A DNA stretch of 64,000 nucleotides, from NCBI RefSeq assembly GCF_000701365.1, contig NZ_JNIK01000011.1, forward strand, positions 124,001-188,000. The letters are read 5' to 3'. The position numbers were made by a program, and so were the translations under genes. Below, piece by piece: positions 8,828-16,667 of the stretch (positions are counted from its first letter, which is position 1; each line of letters opens with the position of its first letter). The notes under the pieces are model-generated. The model did not search any database. It saw only the letters and a list, made by a program, of their open reading frames with translations, and was not told the origin of the DNA. This DNA comes from Blastococcus sp. URHD0036 (GTDB lineage Bacteria; Actinomycetota; Actinomycetes; Mycobacteriales; Geodermatophilaceae).

Positions 8828-10417
8828 ATGAGTGGCTACGACTACGTCATCGTCGGGGCCGGTTCCGCCGGCTGCGTGCTGGCCAACCGGCTCAGCGCCG
8901 ACCCGGGGACGTCGGTCCTGCTCATCGAGGCCGGTGGCGGTGACCGCAACCCGTGGGTGCACGTGCCCAAGGGCCTGGCCTTCCTCGGCCCGGACAAGAT
9001 GTGGATCAACCCCACCGTGCCGTTCGGTCCGCGCCAGCAGACCGAGTACTGGACGCGCGGCAAGATGATCGGCGGCTCCAGCTCGGTCAACGGGATGGTC
9101 TACAACCGCGGGTCGCAGGCCGACTTCGACAACCTGGTCGAGCTGGGCAACCCCGGCTGGGGCTGGGACGAGATCCTCCCGATCTACAAGCAGATGGAGG
9201 ACCACAACCTCGGGTCCTCGCCGATGCGCGGCGAGGGCGGGCCGCTCGGTGTCACCGTGCGCACCAAGCCCGAGGAGCTCAGCGAGCTGCTGATGGACGC
9301 CTACGGGGCAGTCGGTGTGAAGCGCACCGACGACATCAACTCCTCCGACGAGGAGCGCATCGGCTACACCCCCGGCAGCATCAAGCGCGGCCTGCGGCAG
9401 AGCGCCGCGAAGGCCTTCCTGCACCCGGTGGAGAAGCGCCCCAACCTCACCGTGCGCAGCGGCGTGCAGGTGACCAGGGTGCTCTTCGAGGGCGACCGCG
9501 CGGTGGGCGTGAGCGCCCGCGCCGACGGCGGGACGACGGAGTTCCGCGCCCGCAAGGAGGTCATCCTCTCCGCCGGCAACCTGGGCTCGCCGCACCTGCT
9601 GCAGCTGTCGGGCATCGGCCCGCGCTCGGTGCTCAGCGAGGTCGGCGTCGACGTCCGCGTCGACGCTCCGCAGGTCGGCGAGGGGCTGCGCGAGCACCGG
9701 TGCTTCCCGCTCCAGGTCCGGATCACCGACAACATCGGCTACAACAAGGTGCTGGCCAACGTCGTCCGCCAGGGCGTCACGGGCGCCAAGTACCTGCTCG
9801 ACCGGCAGGGCCCGATCGGCACCCCGGCCTACGAGATGCTCGCCTTCTTCCGCGCCACCGAGTCGGCTCCCCGCCCCGACGCCCAAGTGCTGGTCACGCC
9901 GTTCACGATGGGCTGGGCACCCACCAAGTTCGCCGTCGAGAACCGACCCGGCTTCTCCATGCTCGGCTTCGCGCTGCGCCCGACCAGCCTGGGCTCGGCG
10001 CACATCCAGTCGGACAACCCCGACATGCCGCTGCGCCTGGACCCCGGCTACCTGACCTCCGACCACGACCGCGAGGTCTCCGTCGGCATGTTCCGCAAGA
10101 TGCGCGAGGTGATCCAGCAGTCGCCCATCGCCGACAAGGTGATGATGGAGATCCAGCCGGGCGCCGTGGTGAAGGACGACGACGACATCCTGGAGGCCGG
10201 CTTCCTCTACGGCGGCCCCGGCTACCACGCCTCGGGCGCCTGCGCGATGGGCCCGGACGACACCGACGTCGTCGACAGCCGGCTGCGGGTCCGCGGCGTG
10301 CAGGGGCTGCGGGTCATCGACACCTCGGTCTTCCCGGCGATGATCTCGGGCAACCTGAACGCGCCGATGATGGCCATGGCCTGGCGCGCGGCGGACTTCG
10401 TCCTCGAGGACAACTGA
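8828..10417 (+). CDS. GMC-family FAD-dependent oxidoreductase (choline-dehydrogenase-like)
   Basis: The 529-residue flavoenzyme oxidises an alcohol. The N-terminal FAD-binding motif is VIVGAGSAGCVLANRLS (about residues 6-22), the GMC signature region GKMIGGSSSVNGMVYNRG follows, and the C-terminal catalytic region GYHASGACAMG has its His near residue 467. Length and motifs fit choline or other alcohol dehydrogenases of the GMC family, and the substrate is not evident. The ATG at 8828 has GGGAGG upstream. It is divergent from a MarR gene, the likely regulator, and is followed by a hairpin terminator. Confidence 0.95.
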   Translation: MSGYDYVIVGAGSAGCVLANRLSADPGTSVLLIEAGGGDRNPWVHVPKGLAFLGPDKMWINPTVPFGPRQQTEYWTRGKMIGGSSSVNGMVYNRGSQADFDNLVELGNPGWGWDEILPIYKQMEDHNLGSSPMRGEGGPLGVTVRTKPEELSELLMDAYGAVGVKRTDDINSSDEERIGYTPGSIKRGLRQSAAKAFLHPVEKRPNLTVRSGVQVTRVLFEGDRAVGVSARADGGTTEFRARKEVILSAGNLGSPHLLQLSGIGPRSVLSEVGVDVRVDAPQVGEGLREHRCFPLQVRITDNIGYNKVLANVVRQGVTGAKYLLDRQGPIGTPAYEMLAFFRATESAPRPDAQVLVTPFTMGWAPTKFAVENRPGFSMLGFALRPTSLGSAHIQSDNPDMPLRLDPGYLTSDHDREVSVGMFRKMREVIQQSPIADKVMMEIQPGAVVKDDDDILEAGFLYGGPGYHASGACAMGPDDTDVVDSRLRVRGVQGLRVIDTSVFPAMISGNLNAPMMAMAWRAADFVLEDN

Positions 10418-10421
10418 GCCC

Positions 10422-10454
10422 GGTCGCCCGTCCCGTGGCCCGGGGCGGGCGACC
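10422..10454 (+). terminator. Hairpin terminator after the GMC oxidoreductase gene
   Basis: A 13-bp stem (10422-10434 with 10442-10454, one G-U pair) and a 7-base loop start 5 bases after the stop codon. There is no T-run. Confidence 0.65.
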
Positions 10455-10526
10455 GATCACTTCCGGCGACCGCCCGGGTCTCCTCTCGCACAGCCGCCCC
10501 GCCGGGGCGTTCGAGGAGGAGGTCCG

Positions 10527-11078
10527 ATGGCCAGGGTGATCGCGGGGATGTCGATGTCGCTGGACGGCTTCGTCGAGGACGCCGACGGGAGCTCCGCTCC
10601 GCTGTACGAGGACTTCGACGTGCTGGCCGGGTCCGACTACATGAAGGCCCTGCAGGCCGAGACCGGCGCGGTGCTCATGGGCCGGCGGACCTTCGACATG
10701 GGCGGCGACCCCGACTCGTGGGCGGACGAGGGCTACGAGTTCCAGGTGCCGATCGTCGTCGTCACCCACACCCCGCCGGCGGTTCCGCCGAAGGGCACCG
10801 ACCGGTTGTCGTTCACCTTCGTGACCGACGGCGTGGCCTCGGCGGTCACCCGGGCCCGGGAGGCGGCCGGCGACCGCGCCGTGACCGTCGTCGGCGGCGC
10901 GGACCTGAACCGGCAGCTGCTGGCGGCCGGCCTGGCCGACGAGCTGCACGTCGACGTCATGCCGGTCCTGCTCGGCGCCGGTCTCCCGCTGTTCGCCGGC
11001 ATCGGGCACCACCGCCTGGAGAAGCTCGGCGTCGACGAGGTGGGGGTCCGCACCTCCCTGCGCTTCCGCGTCTGCTGA
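10527..11078 (+). CDS. Dihydrofolate reductase family protein (RibD C-terminal-like)
   Basis: The 183-residue protein begins MARVIAGMSMSLDGFVEDADG, the typical start of the DHFR-like RibD_C family, and carries GAVLMGRRTFDMG and VVGGADLNRQLLAAGLADELHVDVMPVLLGAGLPLF. These proteins bind NADPH; most in actinobacteria have no proven substrate and are not the essential folA. The ATG at 10527 has GAGGAGG upstream. No cotranscribed neighbour is visible, and a GC-rich inverted repeat follows the stop. Confidence 0.93.
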   Translation: MARVIAGMSMSLDGFVEDADGSSAPLYEDFDVLAGSDYMKALQAETGAVLMGRRTFDMGGDPDSWADEGYEFQVPIVVVTHTPPAVPPKGTDRLSFTFVTDGVASAVTRAREAAGDRAVTVVGGADLNRQLLAAGLADELHVDVMPVLLGAGLPLFAGIGHHRLEKLGVDEVGVRTSLRFRVC

Positions 11079-11406
11079 CCGGCCGGCCCGGGGCCCCCGG
11101 ACGGCCGGTTCCCACGGTCGTCCTGCCGAGCACCGGCAACGGAACCGGGTCCCAGATCGCCGGGCGCCGACCTGTCCGCCGCACGACCCGGCGGGCAGGG
11201 TCGTGGCACGGACGGAGATCGACGCGCGGGAGGTGAGCCGGATGGGGAGACGGGAGCCGACGGTCGCGGTCGCGACACCGCCCGCCGGGCGCTCCTCCGA
11301 CCGAGCGCCACCAGGACCGCGCTGACCGCACGGTCGCTCCGCGACGTCCCCGGGCGCGCTCCACCGATCGGTGGGCGCGCCCTCTGCTCATCCGTAGGAG
11401 AACACC
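11079..11406. other. 328-bp non-coding stretch
   Basis: No convincing gene is seen here. A GC-rich imperfect hairpin right after the DHFR-family stop (about 11080-11109) may be its terminator. A tiny frame of 27 codons starting with ATG near 11241 has GGGAGG upstream but no recognisable product. The 3' end holds the inverted repeat at 11352-11382 and the promoter of the DksA-like gene. Confidence 0.5.
11352..11382. promoter_or_regulatory. Inverted repeat upstream of the DksA-like gene
   Basis: A perfect 14-bp palindrome (CCACCGATCGGTGG, 11361-11374) is flanked by matching GGGCGCG and CGCGCCC arms. It lies 25 bp before the DksA-like start codon. It could be an operator or a 5'-UTR hairpin. 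Confidence 0.45.
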
Positions 11407-11748
11407 ATGTCCGTGGAACTCAACGCGCCGACCACCACCTCGACCGCGACCGCTCCGGCGCCGAGATGGGGTGCCTTCGCCACACTGCTCGAGGAGCAGC
11501 GCGCCGACGCCCTCCGGCAGCGCGAGCTCGCCCTGGCCGAGGTCGCCACCTCGATGCCGGACCCGGTGGCGATGCGACGGGCTGCCGACCTGCTGCAGAG
11601 CATCGACGAGATCGACGCGGCGCTGGGCCGGATCGCCGAGGGCGCCTACGGGACGTGCGTGCAGTGCGGCGTCGACCTCCCGAGCGAGCGGCTGCGGCTC
11701 CGGCCGTCCGCGGCCGGCTGCGTGTCCTGCCAGTCCTCGGTGCGCTGA
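11407..11748 (+). CDS. TraR/DksA-type zinc-finger protein
   Basis: The 113-residue protein has a helical N-terminal half (LLEEQRADALRQRELALAEV and AADLLQSIDEIDAALGRIAEG) and a C-terminal zinc finger with Cys84, Cys87, Cys105 and Cys108. DksA-type proteins bind the RNA polymerase secondary channel, while many short actinobacterial relatives are uncharacterised. A GTAGGAG ribosome binding site precedes the ATG at 11407. A bidirectional terminator separates it from the convergent DUF3040 gene. Confidence 0.9.
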   Translation: MSVELNAPTTTSTATAPAPRWGAFATLLEEQRADALRQRELALAEVATSMPDPVAMRRAADLLQSIDEIDAALGRIAEGAYGTCVQCGVDLPSERLRLRPSAAGCVSCQSSVR

Positions 11749-11759
11749 CCGGCCGGCCG

Positions 11760-11796
11760 CGTCCCGGGCGGCGGGCACGGCCCGCCGCCCGGGACG
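11760..11796. terminator. Bidirectional hairpin terminator between the DksA-like and DUF3040 genes
   Basis: Perfect 16-bp arms (11760-11775 and 11781-11796) with a 5-base loop lie between two convergent stops, 11 bases after one and 6 bases after the other. Confidence 0.75.
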
Positions 11797-11802
11797 CCTG
11801 AC

Positions 11803-12123
11803 CTACGGGGACTCCTCCCCCGCCACCGGCCCGCTGCCCGACACCGGCTCCTGTCCTCCCGACGCCGACCACCACCGCGACACCGCCCAGCCGAGCACGG
11901 CGGCGGCGGCCACGGCCGGCCCCACGACGACCTCGCCGAAGAGCAGCAGGAAGACCGCACCCCAGGCGGCACCGATCGTCCAGGCAGGCACGGACGGGCG
12001 CTCCCGTCGGGCCCGCTCGCGCATGTGGGCCGCGGATCTCCGCTCGCCCGGTGTCTCCTCGGCGGTGATCGCCCAGGACCGCTCGATCTCGTCCCAGACC
12101 CGCCGTTCGTGTGAACTCAGCAC
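11803..12123 (-). CDS. DUF3040 small membrane protein
   Basis: The 106-residue protein begins MLSSHERRVWDEIERSWA, the typical DUF3040 start, followed by a basic stretch and one or two membrane segments (WTIGAAWGAVFLLLFGEVVVG and PAVAAAAVLGWAVSRWW). DUF3040 proteins are small actinobacterial membrane proteins of unknown function. I chose the GTG at 12123 because GGAGGAGG lies just upstream; a much longer open frame beyond it is antisense to the PucR gene. Confidence 0.85.
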   Translation of the reverse strand: MLSSHERRVWDEIERSWAITAEETPGERRSAAHMRERARRERPSVPAWTIGAAWGAVFLLLFGEVVVGPAVAAAAVLGWAVSRWWSASGGQEPVSGSGPVAGEESP

Positions 12124-12247
12124 CAGTCCTCCTCCTCGACCCCACCGTCCCGCGACACCGCGGACGCGGACATGGGCCCGGCCGGTCGAACGGTGCAGGC
12201 TGTCGTTGCCGACCGTCGGCAAGGAGCGAGCAACGCGAGGAGGGGTC

Positions 12248-13456
12248 ATGACCGACAGCGCACCTCCCGGCCGGGCCGCATCGAGCGCGGGGGACGACGA
12301 CTGGCTGCGGACGGTGGGGGCCTCCGCGGCGTCCGCCGCCCGGGCCCCGGCGGACCTGCTCGGCGAGTACCTGCCGCTGCTGGCCGACGCCGCCATCCAC
12401 GGTCGCCGCCCCGACCCGTGGGAGCTCGACGCCGTCCGCGAACTGGGCCGGCGGGCCGCCGCGCACGGCGTCGGCGCCGGCCGCGCGGTCGACCTGTACC
12501 TGTCCGCGGCCTGGCGGCTCTGGCGGCGGCTGCCGCTCGTGGCGCGCTCCTCCGATCCGGAGAAGGTGCGTCGCGCGGCCGAGGCGGTGCTGCGCGTGCT
12601 GGACGACGCGGTCGGCGTGCTCGTCGACGGGCACCAGTCGGAGCGGCGGGACATGATCCGCCGCGAGGAGACGCTGCGTGCGGAGTTCGTCGACGACCTC
12701 CTGCGCGGGAACGCCGACGTCTCCGCGATGGTCGAGCGCGCCGAGCCGTTCGGCGTCGACCTCGGCAAGCCGCACCACGTCGCCCTGGTGGCACCACGGG
12801 ACCCCGACTGCGACGTCGCCCGCGCCGCGATCGTGCTGGAGCGGGCCGCCGTGAACCGGTTCGGCGACCGCGAGGTGCTGGTCGCCACGAAGGACGGGCG
12901 CGTCGTGGTGCTCCTGCCCGGCAGCGGCACGCCGGCCGGCGGCCCCGACGTCGGCGAGGAGTTGCAGCGCGACATGGTCCGGCTGCGCATCGCCGGACGC
13001 TGGCGGGTGGCCGCCGGGCGCGCCTTCGCCGGGGCGTACGGCGTGGCCCGGTCCTACGAGGAGTGCCGGGAGAGCCTGACGTTCGCCGACCGGCTCCACC
13101 TCGACGACGACGTCGTCCACGCCCGGGACCTGCTGGTGTACCGGGTGCTCGCCCGTGATCAGGCGGCCATCGCCGATCTGGTGCGCGACGTCCTCGGCCC
13201 GCTGGCGGCGGTCCGGGGCGGTCCCGAGGTGCTGCTGGAGACCCTGCAGGTGTACTTCGCGGCCGGCGACGTCGCCACCGAGGCCGCCCGCCGGCTGCAC
13301 GTCTCGGTCCGGACGGTCACCTACCGGCTCTCCCGGGTCGCCCAGCTGACCGGGTACCGGGTGTCCCGGCCCGACCAGCGCTTCTCCCTGCAGACCGCCG
13401 TGCTCGGCGCCCGCCTCCTCGAGTGGCCCGCGAGCCCGCTGCCGGCCGACGGCTGA
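12248..13456 (+). CDS. PucR-family transcriptional regulator
   Basis: The 402-residue protein has a helical N-terminal sensory part, a GGDEF-like middle domain and a C-terminal PucR helix-turn-helix (TLQVYFAAGDVATEAARRLHVSVRTVTYRLSRVAQLTGYR at about residues 331-370). Characterised PucR proteins control purine, proline and other catabolic genes; the inducer here is unknown. It is divergent from the DUF3040 gene with 124 bp between starts. The start is ATG 12248. No catabolic operon directly follows, so the target is unclear. Confidence 0.93.
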   Translation: MTDSAPPGRAASSAGDDDWLRTVGASAASAARAPADLLGEYLPLLADAAIHGRRPDPWELDAVRELGRRAAAHGVGAGRAVDLYLSAAWRLWRRLPLVARSSDPEKVRRAAEAVLRVLDDAVGVLVDGHQSERRDMIRREETLRAEFVDDLLRGNADVSAMVERAEPFGVDLGKPHHVALVAPRDPDCDVARAAIVLERAAVNRFGDREVLVATKDGRVVVLLPGSGTPAGGPDVGEELQRDMVRLRIAGRWRVAAGRAFAGAYGVARSYEECRESLTFADRLHLDDDVVHARDLLVYRVLARDQAAIADLVRDVLGPLAAVRGGPEVLLETLQVYFAAGDVATEAARRLHVSVRTVTYRLSRVAQLTGYRVSRPDQRFSLQTAVLGARLLEWPASPLPADG

Positions 13457-13575
13457 CCGGTGGGGTTGCCGGTCACCGGAAGACCGGGCGGCGGGAGATC
13501 GACCGGCCGCCGCCCTGGGCCGGCCGACCTGCCGGCGGGAGGCTGGAGAGCGCCACCACGACGACGGAGGACTCC

Positions 13576-13752
13576 GTGACCGCCACCCTCACCCGCCCCC
13601 ACCTCGTCCACCTGCCCGGTGCCGGCGAGCGCACCGCGTCCACCGGGCATCGACGACCGGCCCATGGCGCCCCGGACCCCGACGTGGTCGACGTGGTGGA
13701 CCAGTGGGGCATGCACTCGTTCCCGGCCAGCGATCCCCCGGCCAACTGGTGA
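13576..13752 (+). CDS. Small protein with C-terminal SFPASDPPANW motif
   Basis: The 58-residue product starts at a GTG preceded by CGGAGG at good spacing. Its C terminus DVVDVVDQWGMHSFPASDPPANW contains the SFPASDPP tail found in many short bacterial proteins of unknown function. No membrane segment or catalytic motif is visible. It follows the PucR gene by 119 bp on the same strand. A longer in-frame reading from 13423 has no ribosome binding site and low-complexity content. Confidence 0.75.
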   Translation: MTATLTRPHLVHLPGAGERTASTGHRRPAHGAPDPDVVDVVDQWGMHSFPASDPPANW

Positions 13753-13905
13753 CCGCCCCGGCCCGCCGGGACCCCCGCACGGCGCGGGCCTCGTCCTCGT
13801 CACAGTGATGGACGGACGGCGGACGAGGGCGCATCATTGGCAGTCGCCGGGCGAGAGTGCCAGACCCGGCGCGCCCGACCCCCGCCCCACCAGGAGCCTC
13901 CCGCC

Positions 13906-14250
13906 GTGCCGACCTACCAGTACGCCTGCACCAACCCCGACGGCAAGCACGAGTTCGAGGTCGTGCAGTCCTTCACCGACGCGCCCGTGACCGAGTGCCC
14001 CGAGTGCGGCGCCCCGGTGCGCAAGGTCTACGGCTCGGTCGGCGTCGTCTTCAAGGGCTCGGGCTTCTACCGCACCGACAGCCGCAAGAGCTCGTCGGCG
14101 AGCGAGTCCGCGTCCTCCTCCACGTCGAGTTCCTCCACGTCGGGTTCCGACAGCGGCGGCAGCAGCAGCGCGAAGAAGGAGTCCTCGACGAGCTCGTCGA
14201 CCCCGTCCTCGACGTCCGGCAGCTCCTCCAAGGCGGCCAGCGCCGGCTGA
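13906..14250 (+). CDS. FmdB-family zinc-ribbon protein
   Basis: The 114-residue protein begins MPTYQYACTNPDGKHEFEVVQSF, the FmdB/CxxC regulatory domain, and has a second knuckle CPECG (Cys31, Cys34) followed by VRKVYGSVGVVFKGSGFYRTD. The first knuckle keeps only Cys7, so the ribbon has three cysteines. The last 50 residues are Ser/Thr-rich low complexity. The GTG at 13906 has AGGAG upstream. fmdB, mscL, 5-FCL, galU and moeA are near each other in other actinobacteria, including M. tuberculosis. The function is unproven. Confidence 0.92.
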   Translation: MPTYQYACTNPDGKHEFEVVQSFTDAPVTECPECGAPVRKVYGSVGVVFKGSGFYRTDSRKSSSASESASSSTSSSSTSGSDSGGSSSAKKESSTSSSTPSSTSGSSSKAASAG

Positions 14251-14298
14251 CCGGTGGACGGCGGTCGCCGTCCACAGCGTCCGCGCGCATCCACACCT

Positions 14299-14334
14299 CG
14301 GCGGCCGGCTCCCCACGTGGGGAGCCGGCCGCCG
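14299..14334 (+). terminator. Hairpin after the FmdB gene
   Basis: A perfect 16-bp stem (14299-14314 and 14319-14334) with an ACGT loop lies 48 bp after the FmdB stop and ends 11 bp before the SAF-protein ATG. It is likely a terminator; a role in translation of the next gene is possible. Confidence 0.65.
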
Positions 14335-14345
14335 ACGGTGGGGGG

Positions 14346-14957
14346 ATGATCCGCCTGCGTCGCCCCCGCTCCGTCGTCCACCTGGTCCGCCAGTGCCTCG
14401 CCGGCCTGCTCGCGACCGCCGCCCTCGTCCTCGCCCTGCGGCCCGATCCCGTCGACCCCAGCGGTCCGGACCCGGGCGTGCCCGTGGTCACCGCCGCGGC
14501 CGACCTGCCCGCCGGGACGCCGCTGGAGCGCGGGCACCTCGCGGTGACCCGGTTGCCGACCTCCCCCGGCGGCGCGGTCGCGGACCCGGCCGAGCTGGTC
14601 GGGCGGACGCTGGCGGGCGCCGTCCGGGCCGGGGAACCGGTCACCGACGTCCGGCTGGTCGGCTCGGCCCTGACCTCGCTGCTGCCGGCCGGGACGGTCG
14701 CCGCCCCGGTGCGCCCGGCCGACGTCGCGGTGAGCGCGCTCCCGCAGGCCGGGGACCGCGTCGACGTCCTCGCCACCGCCGACGGCGAGCCGAGCGCCCG
14801 CGTGGTGGCTCCCGGGGCCCTGGTGCTCATGGCGGCACCGCCGTCGGAGGACCCGTCCGCCGGCTTGCTGCTGCTGGCCGTCGACAGCTCGACCGCAGCG
14901 GATCTCGCGGCCGCGGCGACGACCTCCACCCTGACTCTCAGCCTTCCGCCGCCCTGA
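14346..14957 (+). CDS. SAF-domain protein (CpaB/RcpC-like)
   Basis: The 203-residue protein has a basic N terminus, one membrane anchor (about residues 18-31, LAGLLATAALVLAL) and an extracytoplasmic SAF domain starting VVTAAADLPAGTPLERGHLAVTRLP. It then has a CpaB-like C-terminal region (PQAGDRVDVLATADGEPSARVVAPGALVL). CpaB proteins help assemble Flp/Tad pili, but no tad genes are in the window. G-rich sequence precedes the ATG at 14346. It probably forms its own unit between FmdB and mscL. Confidence 0.88.
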   Translation: MIRLRRPRSVVHLVRQCLAGLLATAALVLALRPDPVDPSGPDPGVPVVTAAADLPAGTPLERGHLAVTRLPTSPGGAVADPAELVGRTLAGAVRAGEPVTDVRLVGSALTSLLPAGTVAAPVRPADVAVSALPQAGDRVDVLATADGEPSARVVAPGALVLMAAPPSEDPSAGLLLLAVDSSTAADLAAAATTSTLTLSLPPP

Positions 14958-15007
14958 CCAGCGAGTCGGCTCATCGCGGGCCCTGTCGGTGTGCGCCAAT
15001 GAGGCCC

Positions 15008-15445
15008 ATGTTCAAGGGATTCAAGGACTTCCTGCTGCGCGGCAACGTCGTCGAACTGGCGGTGGCCGTCGTCATCGGCGCCGCCTTCACGGCCCTCGTC
15101 AGCCAGTTCACCGCCTCGTTCCTCGAGCCGCTGATCGCCCTGGTGGGTGGCGGCGGCCTGGAGGGCGGGACGTTCATCATCAACGGCCAGGTCTTCGACT
15201 GGGCCGCGTTCGTCAACGCGGTGATCACCTTCGTGATCACCGCGGCGGTCGTGTACTTCCTCGTGGTGCTGCCGCTGAACAAGCTCATGGAGCGGCGCAA
15301 GCGCGGGGAGGAGGCCGGCCCGGCCGAGCCCACCCAGGTCGAGCTCCTCGTGGAGATCCGCGACCTGCTGCGCGCGCAGCAGGGCGCCGGCCCGGGCCGG
15401 GACCCGTCGGGCCCCGGGACCACGACCCTCCCGGGCCAGCTCTAG
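15008..15445 (+). CDS. mscL: Large-conductance mechanosensitive channel MscL
   Basis: MscL is a pentameric inner-membrane channel that opens under tension to release solutes on hypo-osmotic shock. The 145-residue protein starts MFKGFKDFLLRGNVVELAVAVVIGAAF (TM1) and has TM2 AVITFVITAAVVYFLVVLPLNKLMERRK, followed by an acidic helix and a Pro/Gly-rich tail. An ATG at 14999 would add three residues; the chosen start matches the family. Its TAG stop overlaps the stop of the convergent YbaK gene within CTAG. Confidence 0.97.
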   Translation: MFKGFKDFLLRGNVVELAVAVVIGAAFTALVSQFTASFLEPLIALVGGGGLEGGTFIINGQVFDWAAFVNAVITFVITAAVVYFLVVLPLNKLMERRKRGEEAGPAEPTQVELLVEIRDLLRAQQGAGPGRDPSGPGTTTLPGQL

Positions 15446-16143
15446 TCGCTGCCCCAGTGCGGGGGTCGGTCCTCCAGGTAGCGGCGGTCGGCGTCGGAGG
15501 GATCGGCCGGCCGCTCGCCCCAGCCGACGTCGCGGTCGTCCGGCGCACGCTCGCGGACCGGCTCGGCGGGTCGCGGCTCAGGCTCGTCGGGCACCGGCCG
15601 GCCCAGCCCCTCCAGCACCTCGGCGCCGGGCAGCGACGCGAGCACCGATCCGGGGACGGCGAGCTTGCTGCCCCGGGTCCCGGACCCGACGACGAGCAGG
15701 TCCCCGGCGGCCACCGCGGCGTCGACCAGGACCGGCCAGCCGGCGGGGAGCCCGACGGGGGTGATGCCGCCGTAGGCCATGCCGCTCTCGGCGACCGCGA
15801 CGTCCTGCGGCGCGAACGAGGCCTTGCGGGCGCCGAGGTGGCGGCGGACCAGGCCGTTGACGTCGGCCCGGGCGGTGGCCGGGACCAGGCAGGCGGCGAG
15901 CACCGTCTGCCCGGCGCGGCGGGCGGCGACCACCACGCAGTTGGCCGACGCCGCCGGCGGGACGCCGTAAGCCTCGGTGAACGCGGCCGTGTCGGCGAGC
16001 TGGTCGTCGATGGCGGCCACCCACGCGGTGCCCTGCAGCGCGGGCAGCGCAGCGGCGACGGGCGGACCCAGGAGCTCGGGGTGGTCGGCCGCGGGGAGCC
16101 AGGTCAGCGAGCCGAGGCGGGGGGCGGAGGCGGCGTCGGGCAC
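15442..16143 (-). CDS. YbaK/EbsC-family aminoacyl-tRNA deacylase-like protein
   Basis: The 233-residue protein has a YbaK/ProX editing-domain core: AANCVVVAARRAGQTVLAACLVPATARAD, then the signature AESGMAYGGITPVGLPAGWPVLVD. Such proteins hydrolyse misacylated tRNAs such as Ala- or Cys-tRNAPro. The C-terminal 45 residues are charged and disordered. I chose the GTG at 16143 (MPDAASAPRLGSLTWL), with GGAGG about 9 bases upstream; a longer frame to 16197 runs into the tandem repeat. It is divergent from the VOC gene. Confidence 0.85.
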   Translation of the reverse strand: MPDAASAPRLGSLTWLPAADHPELLGPPVAAALPALQGTAWVAAIDDQLADTAAFTEAYGVPPAASANCVVVAARRAGQTVLAACLVPATARADVNGLVRRHLGARKASFAPQDVAVAESGMAYGGITPVGLPAGWPVLVDAAVAAGDLLVVGSGTRGSKLAVPGSVLASLPGAEVLEGLGRPVPDEPEPRPAEPVRERAPDDRDVGWGERPADPSDADRRYLEDRPPHWGSD

Positions 16144-16184
16144 CCCCCGATCCTCCGTCACGGACCGGAGCACCCGCCTCCCGG

Positions 16185-16225
16185 GCAGAACCGCCATTCC
16201 GCACCGTGCAGAACCGCCATTCCGC
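16185..16225. repeat. Tandem direct repeat in a divergent intergenic region
   Basis: The 18-base unit GCAGAACCGCCATTCCGC occurs twice with a 23-base period (16185-16202 and 16208-16225). The second copy runs into the palindrome TTCCGCGCGGAA. It lies between the divergent YbaK and VOC genes, where regulator binding sites would be expected. Confidence 0.75.
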
Positions 16226-16304
16226 GCGGAAGTGCCGGATCGGTGCCCTCTCTGGCCGGATCCCCGCTGGGCCGACCGGCGCCGACGCCGCCAGGATGGA
16301 GGCC

Positions 16305-16667
16305 ATGATCGGCCAGCTGCACTCCGTCGTCCTCGATGCGCCCGATGCGCACGCCCTCGCGACCTTCTACGCCGAGCTGCTCGGGATGGAGGTGAGCAGG
16401 GGCGGCCCCGGTGACGACTGGGTGGTGGTCACCGGCCAAGGGCACCGGCTGGCGTTCCAGCAGGCGCCGGACCTCCAGCCGCCGGACTGGCCCGACCCCG
16501 ACCGCCCCCAGCAGTTCCACCTCGACGTCTTCGTGACCGACATCGACGAGGCCGAGCCGAAGGCCCTCGCGTTGGGCGCCCGCAAGCTCCCCGGAGGCGG
16601 CGGCGACTTCCGCGTCTACGCCGACCCGGTGGGCCACCCGTTCTGCCTCGTCTGGGATGCCGCATGA
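16305..16667 (+). CDS. VOC-family (glyoxalase/bleomycin-resistance fold) protein
   Basis: The 120-residue single VOC domain starts MIGQLHSVVLDAPDAHALATFYAELLGM and ends RVYADPVGHPFCLVWD, with candidate metal ligands His6, His in QFHLDVFV, and the C-terminal region. The substrate is unknown. CAGGAT (16292-16297) lies 7 bases before the ATG at 16305, whereas an ATG at 16296 overlaps that hexamer. Its stop overlaps the thioesterase start as ATGA, so the two are cotranslated. Confidence 0.9.
   Translation: MIGQLHSVVLDAPDAHALATFYAELLGMEVSRGGPGDDWVVVTGQGHRLAFQQAPDLQPPDWPDPDRPQQFHLDVFVTDIDEAEPKALALGARKLPGGGGDFRVYADPVGHPFCLVWDAA

Noticed and set aside
11232-11325. Tiny frame (about 27-30 codons) upstream of the DksA-like gene
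   Set aside because: It has a G-rich ribosome binding site-like stretch, but the peptide is Pro/Arg low complexity and has no other support.
11420-13300. A 626-codon open frame on the minus strand
   Set aside because: It is antisense to the PucR and DksA-like genes; the real minus-strand gene here is the short DUF3040 gene in another frame.
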